From: Methylobacterium sp. | GTDB lineage: Bacteria; Pseudomonadota; Alphaproteobacteria; Rhizobiales; Beijerinckiaceae | DNA length: 64,000 bases | Direction of reading: 5' to 3' | Assembly: GCF_019745455.1 (NCBI RefSeq) | Contig: NZ_JAIETD010000028.1 | Coordinates: 62,001 to 126,000, forward strand | In this document: one piece after another, positions 1-7,865 of the stretch | Position numbering within the stretch: the first letter of the stretch is position 1 | Layout of the letters: each line of letters opens with the position of its first letter | Notes under the pieces: model-generated | Told to the model about the DNA's origin: nothing | The model's input: the letters and a program-made list of their open reading frames with translations, nothing else | Databases searched by the model: none | Position numbers and translations under genes: made by a program

Positions 1-151
1 GCACGGCGCGCTCGATCCGGCCCCTGTGCTCGGGTGTCGGCGCGGGATCGTAGACCAGGATCTCGGCCCCGCGCAGCTCGAAACTCTCGGGCGCGGCGTA
101 GCAGCACTGGGCGTAGGCTTGGCAGCGGTTCAGATCGACGACGACGCGCAT
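1..151 (-). CDS. Ferredoxin-like protein, N-terminal part (runs off left edge)
   Basis: The first 50 codons of a reverse-strand gene are visible, starting with ATG at 151. The peptide begins MRVVVDLNRCQAYAQCCYAA and continues with PESFEL, matching the N-terminus of small 3Fe-4S/4Fe-4S ferredoxins that serve P450s or FAD reductases (first cluster cysteines around residues 10-17, then a Pro and Phe). It may be a stand-alone ferredoxin or the N-terminal domain of a ferredoxin-reductase fusion; the window cannot tell. It lies 88 bp downstream of the allophanate hydrolase gene on the same strand, but nothing shows that it takes part in guanidine use. Confidence 0.6.
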   Translation of the reverse strand, partial: MRVVVDLNRCQAYAQCCYAAPESFELRGAEILVYDPAPTPEHRGRIERAV

Positions 152-238
152 TGTGTCCCTCGAGCCGGCAGCTTGGGCCGACATCGGGACAGCAACGACG
201 AAAGTGGCGTTGATGATCCGCCGCTTCAGAGCTCTGCG

Positions 239-2038
239 TCACGATGCGGCGAGGTAGGCCCGCCAGCCGCCATGGGCGGTGATCTCCTCCGCGCCCTTCA
301 GGGCATGGGCCTCGCACAGGAAGCCGGAGACGGCGCTGCCATCCTCCAGGGTGATCTTGCCGATACCGAGGGGAGCGGGGATGGCCGCGGCGAAGCGGCC
401 GAAGGCGGCGGGCGAGAGGCCCCAGACCTCGACGGCGAGGCCAGGACCGGCGAAGCCCGGATCGCGGACGAGACCGGGCTTGGCCGGCTTCGTGCCCGGA
501 AGGGCGTAGAGGCGGTAATCCGCCGCCGTGCGCGCTGCACGCAGGAGCGTGCCGCCGAGTTCGACGAGCTGGTGGTTGAGGGGCAGGCTGGAGAGATGCG
601 CGCCGACCACCACGATGGGAACCGTGTCCGGGGCGGGTGCGGGAACGATGCTCGCCTCGGGCAGCGCAACGTGTCGGTCGATCCCCATGCCGGGTTCTGC
701 CGCCCGATGGAGGGCATCCGCGAGGTGGCCGAGGGCATCGTCGCTGAAGCCGGGGCCGACCAGGGTGACGCCGCCCGGCAGCCCGTCCGGCCCGAATCCG
801 GCGGGGATCGCGATGGCGGCGTAGCCGAGCAGGTTGGCGAAGTTCGTGTAATGGCCGAGATGGCTGTTGAGGCGGATCGGCTCGGCCTGCATCGCGGCGA
901 CGGTGTAGGTCGTCGGCGTGGTGGGCAGGAGCAGGATGTCCACCTTCGCGAATTCCGCCTCCGTGCGCCGGCGCAGGGCTTCGAGGTCGTAGAGGCCGCG
1001 GAAGGCGTCGACGGCGCTGTAGCCCGTCGCGGACTCGACGATGGCGCGCACGCTCGGGTCGAGGGCTTCGGGATGATCGGCATGGAACGCCTCCACCGCC
1101 GCCATCCGCTCGGCCACCCAGGGGCCTTGGTAGAGCAGGGCGGCGGTCTCGCGGAACGGCGCGTAGTCGAAGGGCACCGCCACCGCACCGAACTCCGCCA
1201 GCCGGGCGATCGCCGCGTCGTAGAGCGCCTCCACCCCGCCATTGCCGTGGAACTCGCGCTCTTCCGGCGTCAACACGCCGACGCGCAGGCCGGCCGCGGG
1301 GAGGGGATGCGGCACCGCCTTTCGCGAGAAGGCGTCCTTAGGGTCGAACCCTTCCGCGATGCGGCGGATGCCGAGCCCGTCGCCGATCGTGGCGGCGAAG
1401 ATGCTGATGCAGTCGAGGCTGCGGCAGGCCGGGACGAGACCGGTGGTGCTGAGCGATCCCGGCGTCGGCTTGATGCCGACGAGGTTGTTGAACGCCGCCG
1501 GCACCCGGCCGGACCCGGCCGTGTCGGTGCCGAGGGAGAAGCTCGCCAAACCCGCCGCCACGGCGACCGCAGAGCCCGAACTCGAGCCGCCGGAGATGTG
1601 TTCGCTGCTGAAGACGCTGCGGGGAGCGCCGTAGGGCGAGCGGGTGCCGTTGAGCCCGGTGGCGAACTGGTCGAGGTTGGTCTTGCCGGTGACGAGGGCG
1701 CCGGCCGCCTTCAGGCGCGCCACCACGACCGCATCGGCCGATGGCGTGTAGGTGAATTCGGGGCAGGCGGCGGTGGTAGCTAAGCCCGCCACGTCGATAT
1801 TGTCCTTGACCGCGAAGGGCATGCCCCAGAGCGGCAACGAGTTCGGCTCCGGATGGCGCTCCATCAGGTCCTTCGCCGCTGCGACCAGGGCTTGCCGCCC
1901 GACCCGCGTGATGAACACGGCCGGATCGGCATAGGCCTCCATCCGGTCGGCGATCGCCTCCGCCAAAGCGACAGGCGTGAGCCCCTCCGAGGCGTAGAGG
2001 CCACGCAGGGTCGAGAGGTCGAGGATGGTGGGCAGCAT
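239..2038 (-). CDS. atzF: Allophanate hydrolase
   Basis: The 599-residue amidase-signature enzyme splits allophanate into 2 CO2 and 2 NH3, the last step of guanidine or urea carboxylase pathways. Visible catalytic elements are Lys78 (PFAVKDNID), the cis-Ser region at about 152-154 (GGSSSGSAVAV) and nucleophile Ser176 (GTDTAGSGR). Residues from about 430 form the extra C-terminal domain typical of AtzF/DUR2-type allophanate hydrolases. The start is ATG at 2038, five bases after the carboxylase stop, with a GAGGAG Shine-Dalgarno lying in the end of the upstream gene, so translation is probably coupled. It is the distal gene of the riboswitch-led operon. Assignment to family is firm; the cytoplasmic location is inferred from absence of a signal peptide. 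Confidence 0.95.
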   Translation of the reverse strand: MLPTILDLSTLRGLYASEGLTPVALAEAIADRMEAYADPAVFITRVGRQALVAAAKDLMERHPEPNSLPLWGMPFAVKDNIDVAGLATTAACPEFTYTPSADAVVVARLKAAGALVTGKTNLDQFATGLNGTRSPYGAPRSVFSSEHISGGSSSGSAVAVAAGLASFSLGTDTAGSGRVPAAFNNLVGIKPTPGSLSTTGLVPACRSLDCISIFAATIGDGLGIRRIAEGFDPKDAFSRKAVPHPLPAAGLRVGVLTPEEREFHGNGGVEALYDAAIARLAEFGAVAVPFDYAPFRETAALLYQGPWVAERMAAVEAFHADHPEALDPSVRAIVESATGYSAVDAFRGLYDLEALRRRTEAEFAKVDILLLPTTPTTYTVAAMQAEPIRLNSHLGHYTNFANLLGYAAIAIPAGFGPDGLPGGVTLVGPGFSDDALGHLADALHRAAEPGMGIDRHVALPEASIVPAPAPDTVPIVVVGAHLSSLPLNHQLVELGGTLLRAARTAADYRLYALPGTKPAKPGLVRDPGFAGPGLAVEVWGLSPAAFGRFAAAIPAPLGIGKITLEDGSAVSGFLCEAHALKGAEEITAHGGWRAYLAAS

Positions 2039-2043
2039 GTGTC

Positions 2044-5000
2044 TCAGCTCTCCTCGATCACCGCGACGAGGTCGCCACCCCGGAGCGTCCGTCCGGGCTG
2101 CACCCGAATCTCCCGCAAGGTTCCCGCCACGGGGGCGGTCACCGGCACTTCCATCTTCATCGATTCGAGGATCGCCACGGCCTCGCCCGCCTCGATCCTG
2201 TCGCCGACCGCCTTCACCACCTTCCAGACATTGCCCGGCACGGCGGTCGGCACGCCGATGCAGCCCGGTGGGATCGCGTCCTCCGATCCCATCGGCGCGG
2301 CCTCCTCGGCGACGAAGACGTCAAGGCCCTCTTCCTTCCAGCGCTGCCGTTCCGCCTCGAACGCATTCTGCTGGCGGAGCTTGGCCGATGTGATCTCGGC
2401 GGCATTGGCGGCGAGCTCCGCCCGGTGCTCCGCATAGGAGAACGTCCCGTCCTCGATCCGCACAGGATAGGCCCCGTGCGGGAAGGCGGCGCGCGCCTCC
2501 GTCAGCTCGTCGTGGCTCACGGAAAAGAAGCGGATGCGGTCGAATGGCCGGAGCAGCCAGGGATGGCCGGGGACGAATTCACGCGTCATCCGCCAGGTGT
2601 TCCAGATCTGGATCGTGCGGCCGACGAGCTGGTACCCGCCCGGTCCCTCCATGCCGTAGATGCACATATAGGCGCCGCCGATGCCGACCGCGTTCTCCGG
2701 CGTCCAGGTCCTGGCGGGGTTGTACTTGGTTGTCACCAGGCGGTGGCGCGGATCGACCGGCGTCGCCACCGGAGCGCCGAGATAGACGTCGCCGAGGCCC
2801 ATCACGAGATAGCTCGCGTCGAAGACGATGCGCTTCACGTCCGCTTCGCCGTCCAAGCCGTTGATACGACGGATAAATTCGATGTTCGACGGGCACCAGG
2901 GCGCATTCGGGCGCACCAGCTCCTGGTACTTGCGCATGGCGAGTTCCGCCTGAGGATCGTTCCACGACAGCGGCAGATGGACGATCCGGCTCGGCACCGT
3001 GACGTTCTCGACGGAGCCGAGGCCCGCTTCGATCTCGCGCAGGAGCCCGAGCAGCCGCGAGCGGGGCAGGACGGCCCCGTCATAGTGGATCTGCAGCGAG
3101 CGGATGCCGGGAGCGAGATCGATCAAGCCGGGCACTTTCGCCTGCGCCACCGCCTCGGCCAGGAGGTGGACGCGAAGGCGGATGCCGATATCGAGGGCCA
3201 TCGGGCCGTACTCGACGAGCAGGTTGTCGTCGCCCTGGCGCCGGTAGACGACCTCGACCGGACCAGAGGTGTCGCGGGCGAGGATGGGGGAGCCCAAGTC
3301 TTCCCTCCCCTCTCTGCGGGGGGGGGAGTCTCGCGGATGCGAGGCGGGAGAGGGGAACGCGACCTCTCCGGATAGTTCAGTGCTCCCCTCTCCCGACCCA
3401 CTTCGTGGGCCACCCTCTCCCGCAGAGGGGAGAGGGACAAGCGTGTGGTCTTCCACCCGCTCCACCGCCACGAACCGCACCCGGTCCCCGGGCCTGAGCT
3501 GGCCCATCTTCCACAGCTCGTCTCGGGCGATCACGCCGGGGCAGACGAAGCCGCCGAGACTGGGGCCGTCGGGGCCGAGCAGGATCGGCATGTCGCCGGT
3601 GAAATCGAGGGCGCCGACCGCGTAGGCGTTGTCGTGGAGGTTGGACGGGTGCAGCCCGGCTTCGCCGCCATCCTGGCGCGCCCAGCGCGGCGTCGGGCCG
3701 ATCAGGCGCACGCCGGTGCGGGCCGAGTTGAAATGGACCTCGTAGGTCGCCGAGAACAGGTCGGCGATGTCGGCCTCCTGGAAGAAATCCGGGGCGCCGT
3801 GCGGTCCGTAGACGAGGCCGATCGTCCAGTCGCCCGTGAGCGCGACGGGGTCCGGACTTGCGGCCTCCATGGCAGGAGCATCGCCGAGCTGCAGCACGTC
3901 GCTGGCCTTGAGAACGCCGGTGGCGTGGCCGCCGAAGGCGCCCAGCGCAAAGGTCGCCCGCGAGCCGAGCACCACCGGCGCGTCGAACCCGCCGCGCACG
4001 GCAAGGTAGCTGCGCATGCCCGGCCCCTCGATGGCGCCGATGGCGAGGACCTGGCCGGGACGGGCGGTGAAGGCCTGCCCGTGAGGCTGCGCGACGCCGT
4101 CGAGGCGGGCCGTCATCGACGCGCCTGTCAGCGCCACGACGGCCTCGGTGTGGAAGCGCAGCATCGGACCCGAGACGGTGAGTTCGAGGGCGCAGGTCTC
4201 GGCCGGGTTGCCCACCAGGGCATTGGCGAGCGCGAAGGAGCGGGCATCCATCGGTCCGCTCGGCGGCACGCCGACATGCCAGAGGCCGAGCCGGCCGGGC
4301 AGTTCCTGAAGACTCGATTGCGGACCGGGCGTCAGGACCGCCACGCTGCGGGGGCGATAGGCGAAGTCGCGAAGCGCCGTCGTCGCGACGCGCCCGCTGG
4401 CGAGAAGCTCGGAGGCCGCGATGGCGCGCAGATATCCGAGATTGGTCTCAATGCCGGCGACAATCGTGGCGTCGAGGGCGGCTCGCAGGGCCGCGATGGC
4501 GCCGTCGCGGTCGTCGCCCGTCACGATGATCTTGGCGAGCATCGGGTCGTAGAACGGCGTCACCTCGGTGCCGGTGGCGATCCAGCCGTCGATGCGGGCC
4601 GCTTCGGGGAAGACGACCTGCGTCAGCAATCCGGCGCTCGGGGCGAAATCAGCGTGCGGGATCTCGGCGTAGAGCCTGGCCTCGATCGCGGCCCCCTTCG
4701 GCTCGAGCGTCCCGGCCGACCCGATGACATCCTCGCCGGCGGCTTGTCCGATCATCCACTCGACGAGGTCGATGCCGAACACCGCCTCCGTCACCGGATG
4801 CTCGACCTGCAGCCGCGTGTTCACTTCGAGGAAGGAAAAATCCTGGCGGGCCGGGTCGTAGATGAACTCCACCGTGCCGGCGGAGGCGTAGGAGACGCTT
4901 GTCCCGAGGGCCACCGCCGCCTGGTGCAGGCGGGCGCGGACGTCCGGCGACAGGCCGGGCGCGGGCGTCTCCTCGATGACCTTCTGGTTGCGGCGCTGAA

Positions 5001-5688
5001 GCGAGCAGTCGCGCTCGCCGAGCGCCACGACGCGTCCCGCGCCGTCGCCGAAGATCTGCACCTCGACGTGGCGGGCCTCGCCGACGAAGCGCTCGAGATA
5101 GACGCGCGCATCGCCGAAGCTGGCGCGGGCGGTGCGCTCGACGCTGGTGTAGTGCTCGGCGAGTTCCTCGGCCGAGCCGCACAGGCGCATGCCGATGCCG
5201 CCGCCGCCGGCCGTGCTCTTCAGCATCACCGGGTAGCCGATGGTGCCCGCCGCCGCGAGGGCGGCGTCGAGATCGGGCAGGAGGTCGGTGCCCGGCAGCA
5301 GCGGCACGCCGCTGGCCTTGGCCAGATCGCGGGCGGTGTGCTTGAGGCCGAAGGCGCGCAGGTGCTCGGGCCTCGGCCCGATGAAGACGATGCCCTCCTC
5401 CGACAGCCGTTCGGCGAAGGCGACGTTCTCGGACAGAAAGCCGTAGCCGGGATGGACGGCCTCGGCCCCCGTCGCCTTGCAGGCGGCGATGACGGCCTCG
5501 ACGTCGAGGTAGCTCTCGGTGGCAGGCGCCGGTCCGAGGCGCACGGCCTCGTCCGCCTCCAGCACGCCCGGCGTAAAGCGATCCGCATCGGAATAGACCG
5601 TCACCGAGGCGATCCCCATCCGCTTGGCTGTGCGCACGATGCGCCGGGCGATCTCGCCGCGATTGGCGATCAGGATTTTCCGGAACAT
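2044..5688 (-). CDS. Biotin-dependent guanidine (urea-type) carboxylase
   Basis: A 1214-residue single-chain biotin carboxylase. Domains in order: ATP-grasp biotin carboxylase (1 to about 445, with GGGGIGMRL and EVNTRLQVEHPVTE), an AHS2/KipA-like half (about 460-745), an AHS1/KipI-like half (about 800-1010) and a C-terminal biotinyl domain with the ESMKMEV biotinylation site near 1178. The family was named urea carboxylase; members encoded with two DUF1989 proteins have been shown to carboxylate guanidine, and the guanidine-II riboswitch upstream supports guanidine here. Residues about 751-796, at the AHS2-AHS1 linker, are encoded by a palindromic repeat (3303-3436) and look like an insertion relative to the family. 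The active-site residue that separates urea from guanidine enzymes was not assigned without an alignment. Confidence 0.93.
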   Translation of the reverse strand: MFRKILIANRGEIARRIVRTAKRMGIASVTVYSDADRFTPGVLEADEAVRLGPAPATESYLDVEAVIAACKATGAEAVHPGYGFLSENVAFAERLSEEGIVFIGPRPEHLRAFGLKHTARDLAKASGVPLLPGTDLLPDLDAALAAAGTIGYPVMLKSTAGGGGIGMRLCGSAEELAEHYTSVERTARASFGDARVYLERFVGEARHVEVQIFGDGAGRVVALGERDCSLQRRNQKVIEETPAPGLSPDVRARLHQAAVALGTSVSYASAGTVEFIYDPARQDFSFLEVNTRLQVEHPVTEAVFGIDLVEWMIGQAAGEDVIGSAGTLEPKGAAIEARLYAEIPHADFAPSAGLLTQVVFPEAARIDGWIATGTEVTPFYDPMLAKIIVTGDDRDGAIAALRAALDATIVAGIETNLGYLRAIAASELLASGRVATTALRDFAYRPRSVAVLTPGPQSSLQELPGRLGLWHVGVPPSGPMDARSFALANALVGNPAETCALELTVSGPMLRFHTEAVVALTGASMTARLDGVAQPHGQAFTARPGQVLAIGAIEGPGMRSYLAVRGGFDAPVVLGSRATFALGAFGGHATGVLKASDVLQLGDAPAMEAASPDPVALTGDWTIGLVYGPHGAPDFFQEADIADLFSATYEVHFNSARTGVRLIGPTPRWARQDGGEAGLHPSNLHDNAYAVGALDFTGDMPILLGPDGPSLGGFVCPGVIARDELWKMGQLRPGDRVRFVAVERVEDHTLVPLPSAGEGGPRSGSGEGSTELSGEVAFPSPASHPRDSPPRREGREDLGSPILARDTSGPVEVVYRRQGDDNLLVEYGPMALDIGIRLRVHLLAEAVAQAKVPGLIDLAPGIRSLQIHYDGAVLPRSRLLGLLREIEAGLGSVENVTVPSRIVHLPLSWNDPQAELAMRKYQELVRPNAPWCPSNIEFIRRINGLDGEADVKRIVFDASYLVMGLGDVYLGAPVATPVDPRHRLVTTKYNPARTWTPENAVGIGGAYMCIYGMEGPGGYQLVGRTIQIWNTWRMTREFVPGHPWLLRPFDRIRFFSVSHDELTEARAAFPHGAYPVRIEDGTFSYAEHRAELAANAAEITSAKLRQQNAFEAERQRWKEEGLDVFVAEEAAPMGSEDAIPPGCIGVPTAVPGNVWKVVKAVGDRIEAGEAVAILESMKMEVPVTAPVAGTLREIRVQPGRTLRGGDLVAVIEES
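3303..3436 (-). repeat. Protein-coding palindromic repeat, copy A (inside carboxylase)
   Basis: About 134 bp rich in nested inverted repeats (ends CCCTCCCCTCTCTGCGGGG and CCCGCAGAGGGGAGAGGG). It is closely similar over its whole length to copy B at 12038-12169. It is read through in frame by the carboxylase gene, giving a peptide that begins PSAGEGGPRSGSGEG and includes LSGEVAFPSPAS. It lies in a domain linker and adds roughly 45 residues. Confidence 0.85.
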
Positions 5689-5695
5689 GGGCGTC

Positions 5696-6319
5696 TCAAG
5701 CCTTGTCCCAGAGAGTCACGCGGATCGGCGTCGGGTTGAAGCCGTTGCAGGGATTGTTGATCTGCGGGCAATTCGAGATGACGCAGATGACGTCCATCTC
5801 GGCGGTCACCTCGACGTAGTCGCCGGGGGATGAGACGCCGTCGACGATGGCGAGCTGCCCGTCCTGCTCGATCGGCACGTTCATGAAGAAATTGATGTTG
5901 GGCGGGATGTCGCGCTTCGACAGACCGTATTTCGCGACCTCGATCGCGAAATTCTCGCGGCAGGCGTGGAGGTACTTGGTGGCGTGGCCGAAGCGGACGG
6001 TGTTGGCCTCGCACGAACAGGCACCGGCCGAGGTATCGTGCCGTCCGCAGCTGTCGGCGGTGACGGTGGCCAGCACCCGGCCCTCGTTGGAAACGAGCTT
6101 CGTCCCCGTCGTCACGTAGGCGGAGCCCTGGTCCCGCAGGGTGTCCTGGGAGGAGTAGCGCTCGCCCATATCGTCGGCGCGGTAGAACAGGGTGTCGACG
6201 GCTTGGCAGCCATCTATGTCGGTGATGCGGAGAGTCTGGCCCTTGCGCACGAGGCCCGACCAGGGCGCCTGGGCGGGAACGACCTCATCGAAAAGGGCGG
6301 CACGATCGCGGTTGGTCAT
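5696..6319 (-). CDS. DUF1989 protein, urea carboxylase-associated; probable carboxyguanidine deiminase subunit
   Basis: A 207-residue DUF1989 protein of the urea-carboxylase-associated type. In guanidine-degrading bacteria two such proteins (CgdA and CgdB) together deiminate carboxyguanidine to allophanate and ammonia. Cys and His residues are conserved-looking: DSCGRHDTSAGACS at about 89-103, HACREN at about 118 and ISNCPQINNP at about 181-190, the last being the typical C-terminal family signature. It ends 7 bp before the carboxylase start and begins 13 bp after its DUF1989 neighbour, so the genes are one operon. Which of the two is CgdA and which CgdB is not decided here. Confidence 0.88.
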   Translation of the reverse strand: MTNRDRAALFDEVVPAQAPWSGLVRKGQTLRITDIDGCQAVDTLFYRADDMGERYSSQDTLRDQGSAYVTTGTKLVSNEGRVLATVTADSCGRHDTSAGACSCEANTVRFGHATKYLHACRENFAIEVAKYGLSKRDIPPNINFFMNVPIEQDGQLAIVDGVSSPGDYVEVTAEMDVICVISNCPQINNPCNGFNPTPIRVTLWDKA

Positions 6320-6332
6320 GATGCGTCTTCCC

Positions 6333-7142
6333 TCAGAAGCCGATGGCGGCGTTGTTGGTGAAGCCGCGTACGGCCTCGATCGTGGCGGTGCGGCAGAGGT
6401 CGTCCCTCGTCGCGGGAGGGGCCTTGAAGCGGGTCACCGTGACCGGGTTTGGTGCGTAATCCGGGTTCGGGTCGAGGGGATGAGGGCAGTTCGAGAGGGT
6501 GACGACGAGGTCGAGCTCGGCCCGCAGGTCGACGAAGTCGCCCGTCCGCCGCCCGGCCTCGTTCCAGGTGAAGCGCCCCTCGGCGCCGACGCTCACAGGC
6601 GCGAAGAAGCTGATGCAGGCGGGGATATCGCGCCGGTCGAGCCCGCTCTTCAGAGCGGCCAGGATGAGGTTGTCGCGGGTATTGCGATGCGGGCCGCCGG
6701 AATAGCGCGCCGCGTTCGAGGCGGCGTTGGAGCCGCCGACGAGGGCATCGTGTGCGCCGCAGGAATCCTCGATCAGCGAGAGCATCACCCGGCCCATATC
6801 GGAGAACAGCACCCGGCCCTTGCGGAGGTTCGAGGTCCACTGAACCTTGACCGTGTCAGCATAATTCAGCCGCTCGGAGGTCTCGGCGGCGTTCCAGGCC
6901 ACCATTGCGACACTGGAGGGGCCGTGGTCGAGGGACAGGCGCAGGGCCTCGCCGGCATTGAGCTCGGTGGTCCAGTACCACCCGCCCGGGATGGTCTCCG
7001 TATGGAGGACCGCGTCCTCGTCCAGCTTCAGGCCCACGGAGGAGGGCGGGGGCAGGGCGCGGGGGGCATGGCCCTGGCCTTGGGCTTTCAGCTCCTCGTA
7101 GCGCCGGCGGTTCTCGGCGATGATGTCTTCGGTCGTGGTCAT
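6333..7142 (-). CDS. DUF1989 protein, urea carboxylase-associated; probable carboxyguanidine deiminase subunit
   Basis: A 269-residue paralogue of the neighbouring DUF1989 protein, with an extended N-terminus. It shares the signatures DSCGAHDALVGGSNAAS (about 155-171) and LSNCPHPLDPNPDY near 230-243. It is the first gene of the guanidine operon. ATG at 7142 follows a GAGGAA Shine-Dalgarno by five bases, and the leader contains the twin ACGA hairpins of a guanidine-II riboswitch. The two DUF1989 proteins are expected to act together converting carboxyguanidine to allophanate; that role comes from characterised relatives, not from this sequence alone. Confidence 0.88.
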   Translation of the reverse strand: MTTTEDIIAENRRRYEELKAQGQGHAPRALPPPSSVGLKLDEDAVLHTETIPGGWYWTTELNAGEALRLSLDHGPSSVAMVAWNAAETSERLNYADTVKVQWTSNLRKGRVLFSDMGRVMLSLIEDSCGAHDALVGGSNAASNAARYSGGPHRNTRDNLILAALKSGLDRRDIPACISFFAPVSVGAEGRFTWNEAGRRTGDFVDLRAELDLVVTLSNCPHPLDPNPDYAPNPVTVTRFKAPPATRDDLCRTATIEAVRGFTNNAAIGF

Positions 7143-7162
7143 GCCCGTTCCTCAAGCTGTCC

Positions 7163-7214
7163 GCCGGGTCGTCCCGGCCGATGTTGAGCCCTGGAGAGGC
7201 CGGGTCGTCCCGGC
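7163..7214 (-). promoter_or_regulatory. Guanidine-II (mini-ykkC) riboswitch
   Basis: Read on the minus strand, the leader contains two exact copies of GCCGGGACGACCCGGC (7199-7214 and 7163-7178), separated by 20 nt. Each folds into a 6-bp GC stem closing an ACGA tetraloop. Two hairpins with ACGR loops joined by a 7-40 nt linker define the mini-ykkC/guanidine-II class, whose loops kiss when guanidine binds. The second hairpin ends 20 nt before the ATG at 7142 and 9 nt before the Shine-Dalgarno, so control of translation initiation is likely. The class is known to precede guanidine carboxylase and exporter genes. Confidence 0.88.
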
Positions 7215-7285
7215 GGGGCAGGAAAGGTGTCGAGAGTCGGCAGAGATCTCTCGCGTCGCGTCCGGATTTCGCCGATGGTCGGCGC

Positions 7286-7393
7286 ATGAAGGCGATCGTC
7301 TATACTGCTTCCGCCTTGAAGGTGCTGGCGAAGCTGCCGAAATCCGTGAGGCTCGACATCGTGGCGAAGCTCGAACGGTATGGGGAGACCTAA
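7286..7393 (+). pseudogene. Truncated RelE-type toxin gene
   Basis: The ATG at 7286 opens a 35-residue peptide (MKAIVYTASALKVLAKLPKS...) that matches only the N-terminal helix region of RelE/HigB-type mRNA interferase toxins, which are normally 85-100 residues. It stops at TAA 7391, and the catalytic beta-sheet is missing. The Shine-Dalgarno of the antitoxin gene follows at once, so the middle and end of the toxin were probably deleted. It is on the opposite strand to the surrounding guanidine genes. Confidence 0.65.
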
Positions 7394-7405
7394 GAGGAGG
7401 CGCCC

Positions 7406-7804
7406 GTGAACGCACCGACCCAGCCGCCACAGATCATCCGCACCGAGGCCGGCGACGAACTCGTTGTGCTCACGCGCCGCGCCTACGATGTTCTCCTCGC
7501 GCGGGCGGGCGACGACGATGCGGAGGACCGGATGGCGGCCCGCATGACGCAGCAGCATCTGGCCGATGCCGGCAACCGAGGTCACGCCATTCCTCATTGG
7601 TTCGCCAAGCTCGTGGCGGAGCACGGCAGCAGCATCGTTTCCGCGAGAAAGCATGCTGGACTGTCGCGAGCCGCCCTGGCGCGGACCATCGACATGACCG
7701 AGGCCGATCTTCGGCGCATCGAACGGGACGAGGCCGAGCCCACGGACGGGCAACGCAGCAGCATCGCTTCCGCGACCGGCCTGGACGCGAGCTGGTTGGT
7801 CTGA
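7406..7804 (+). CDS. Orphan HTH-type antitoxin / transcriptional regulator
   Basis: A 132-residue protein started by GTG at 7406 behind a strong GAGGAGG site. The N-terminal 50 residues resemble a small antitoxin domain (EAGDELVVLTRRAYDVLLAR). The C-terminal part (about 70-132) is an XRE-like helix-turn-helix (VSARKHAGLSRAALARTIDM, then LRRIERDEAEPTD). The gene order (RelE-like toxin, then HTH antitoxin) fits a HigBA/RelBE-like module whose toxin is now a 35-residue stub. It may persist as a DNA-binding repressor. It separates glnT from the guanidine operon. Confidence 0.7.
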   Translation: MNAPTQPPQIIRTEAGDELVVLTRRAYDVLLARAGDDDAEDRMAARMTQQHLADAGNRGHAIPHWFAKLVAEHGSSIVSARKHAGLSRAALARTIDMTEADLRRIERDEAEPTDGQRSSIASATGLDASWLV

Positions 7805-7865
7805 CCCGCGGCCACAGCAATCGATTGATTGGACATGCATCGGCTCAGCTCTCCGGGCGCCTCTT

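Noticed and set aside
2044..7142. Plain urea carboxylase (urea amidolyase) pathway
   Set aside because: The two DUF1989 genes and the guanidine-II riboswitch fit guanidine better, and a complete set of urease structural genes is next door; urea as a minor substrate is not excluded.
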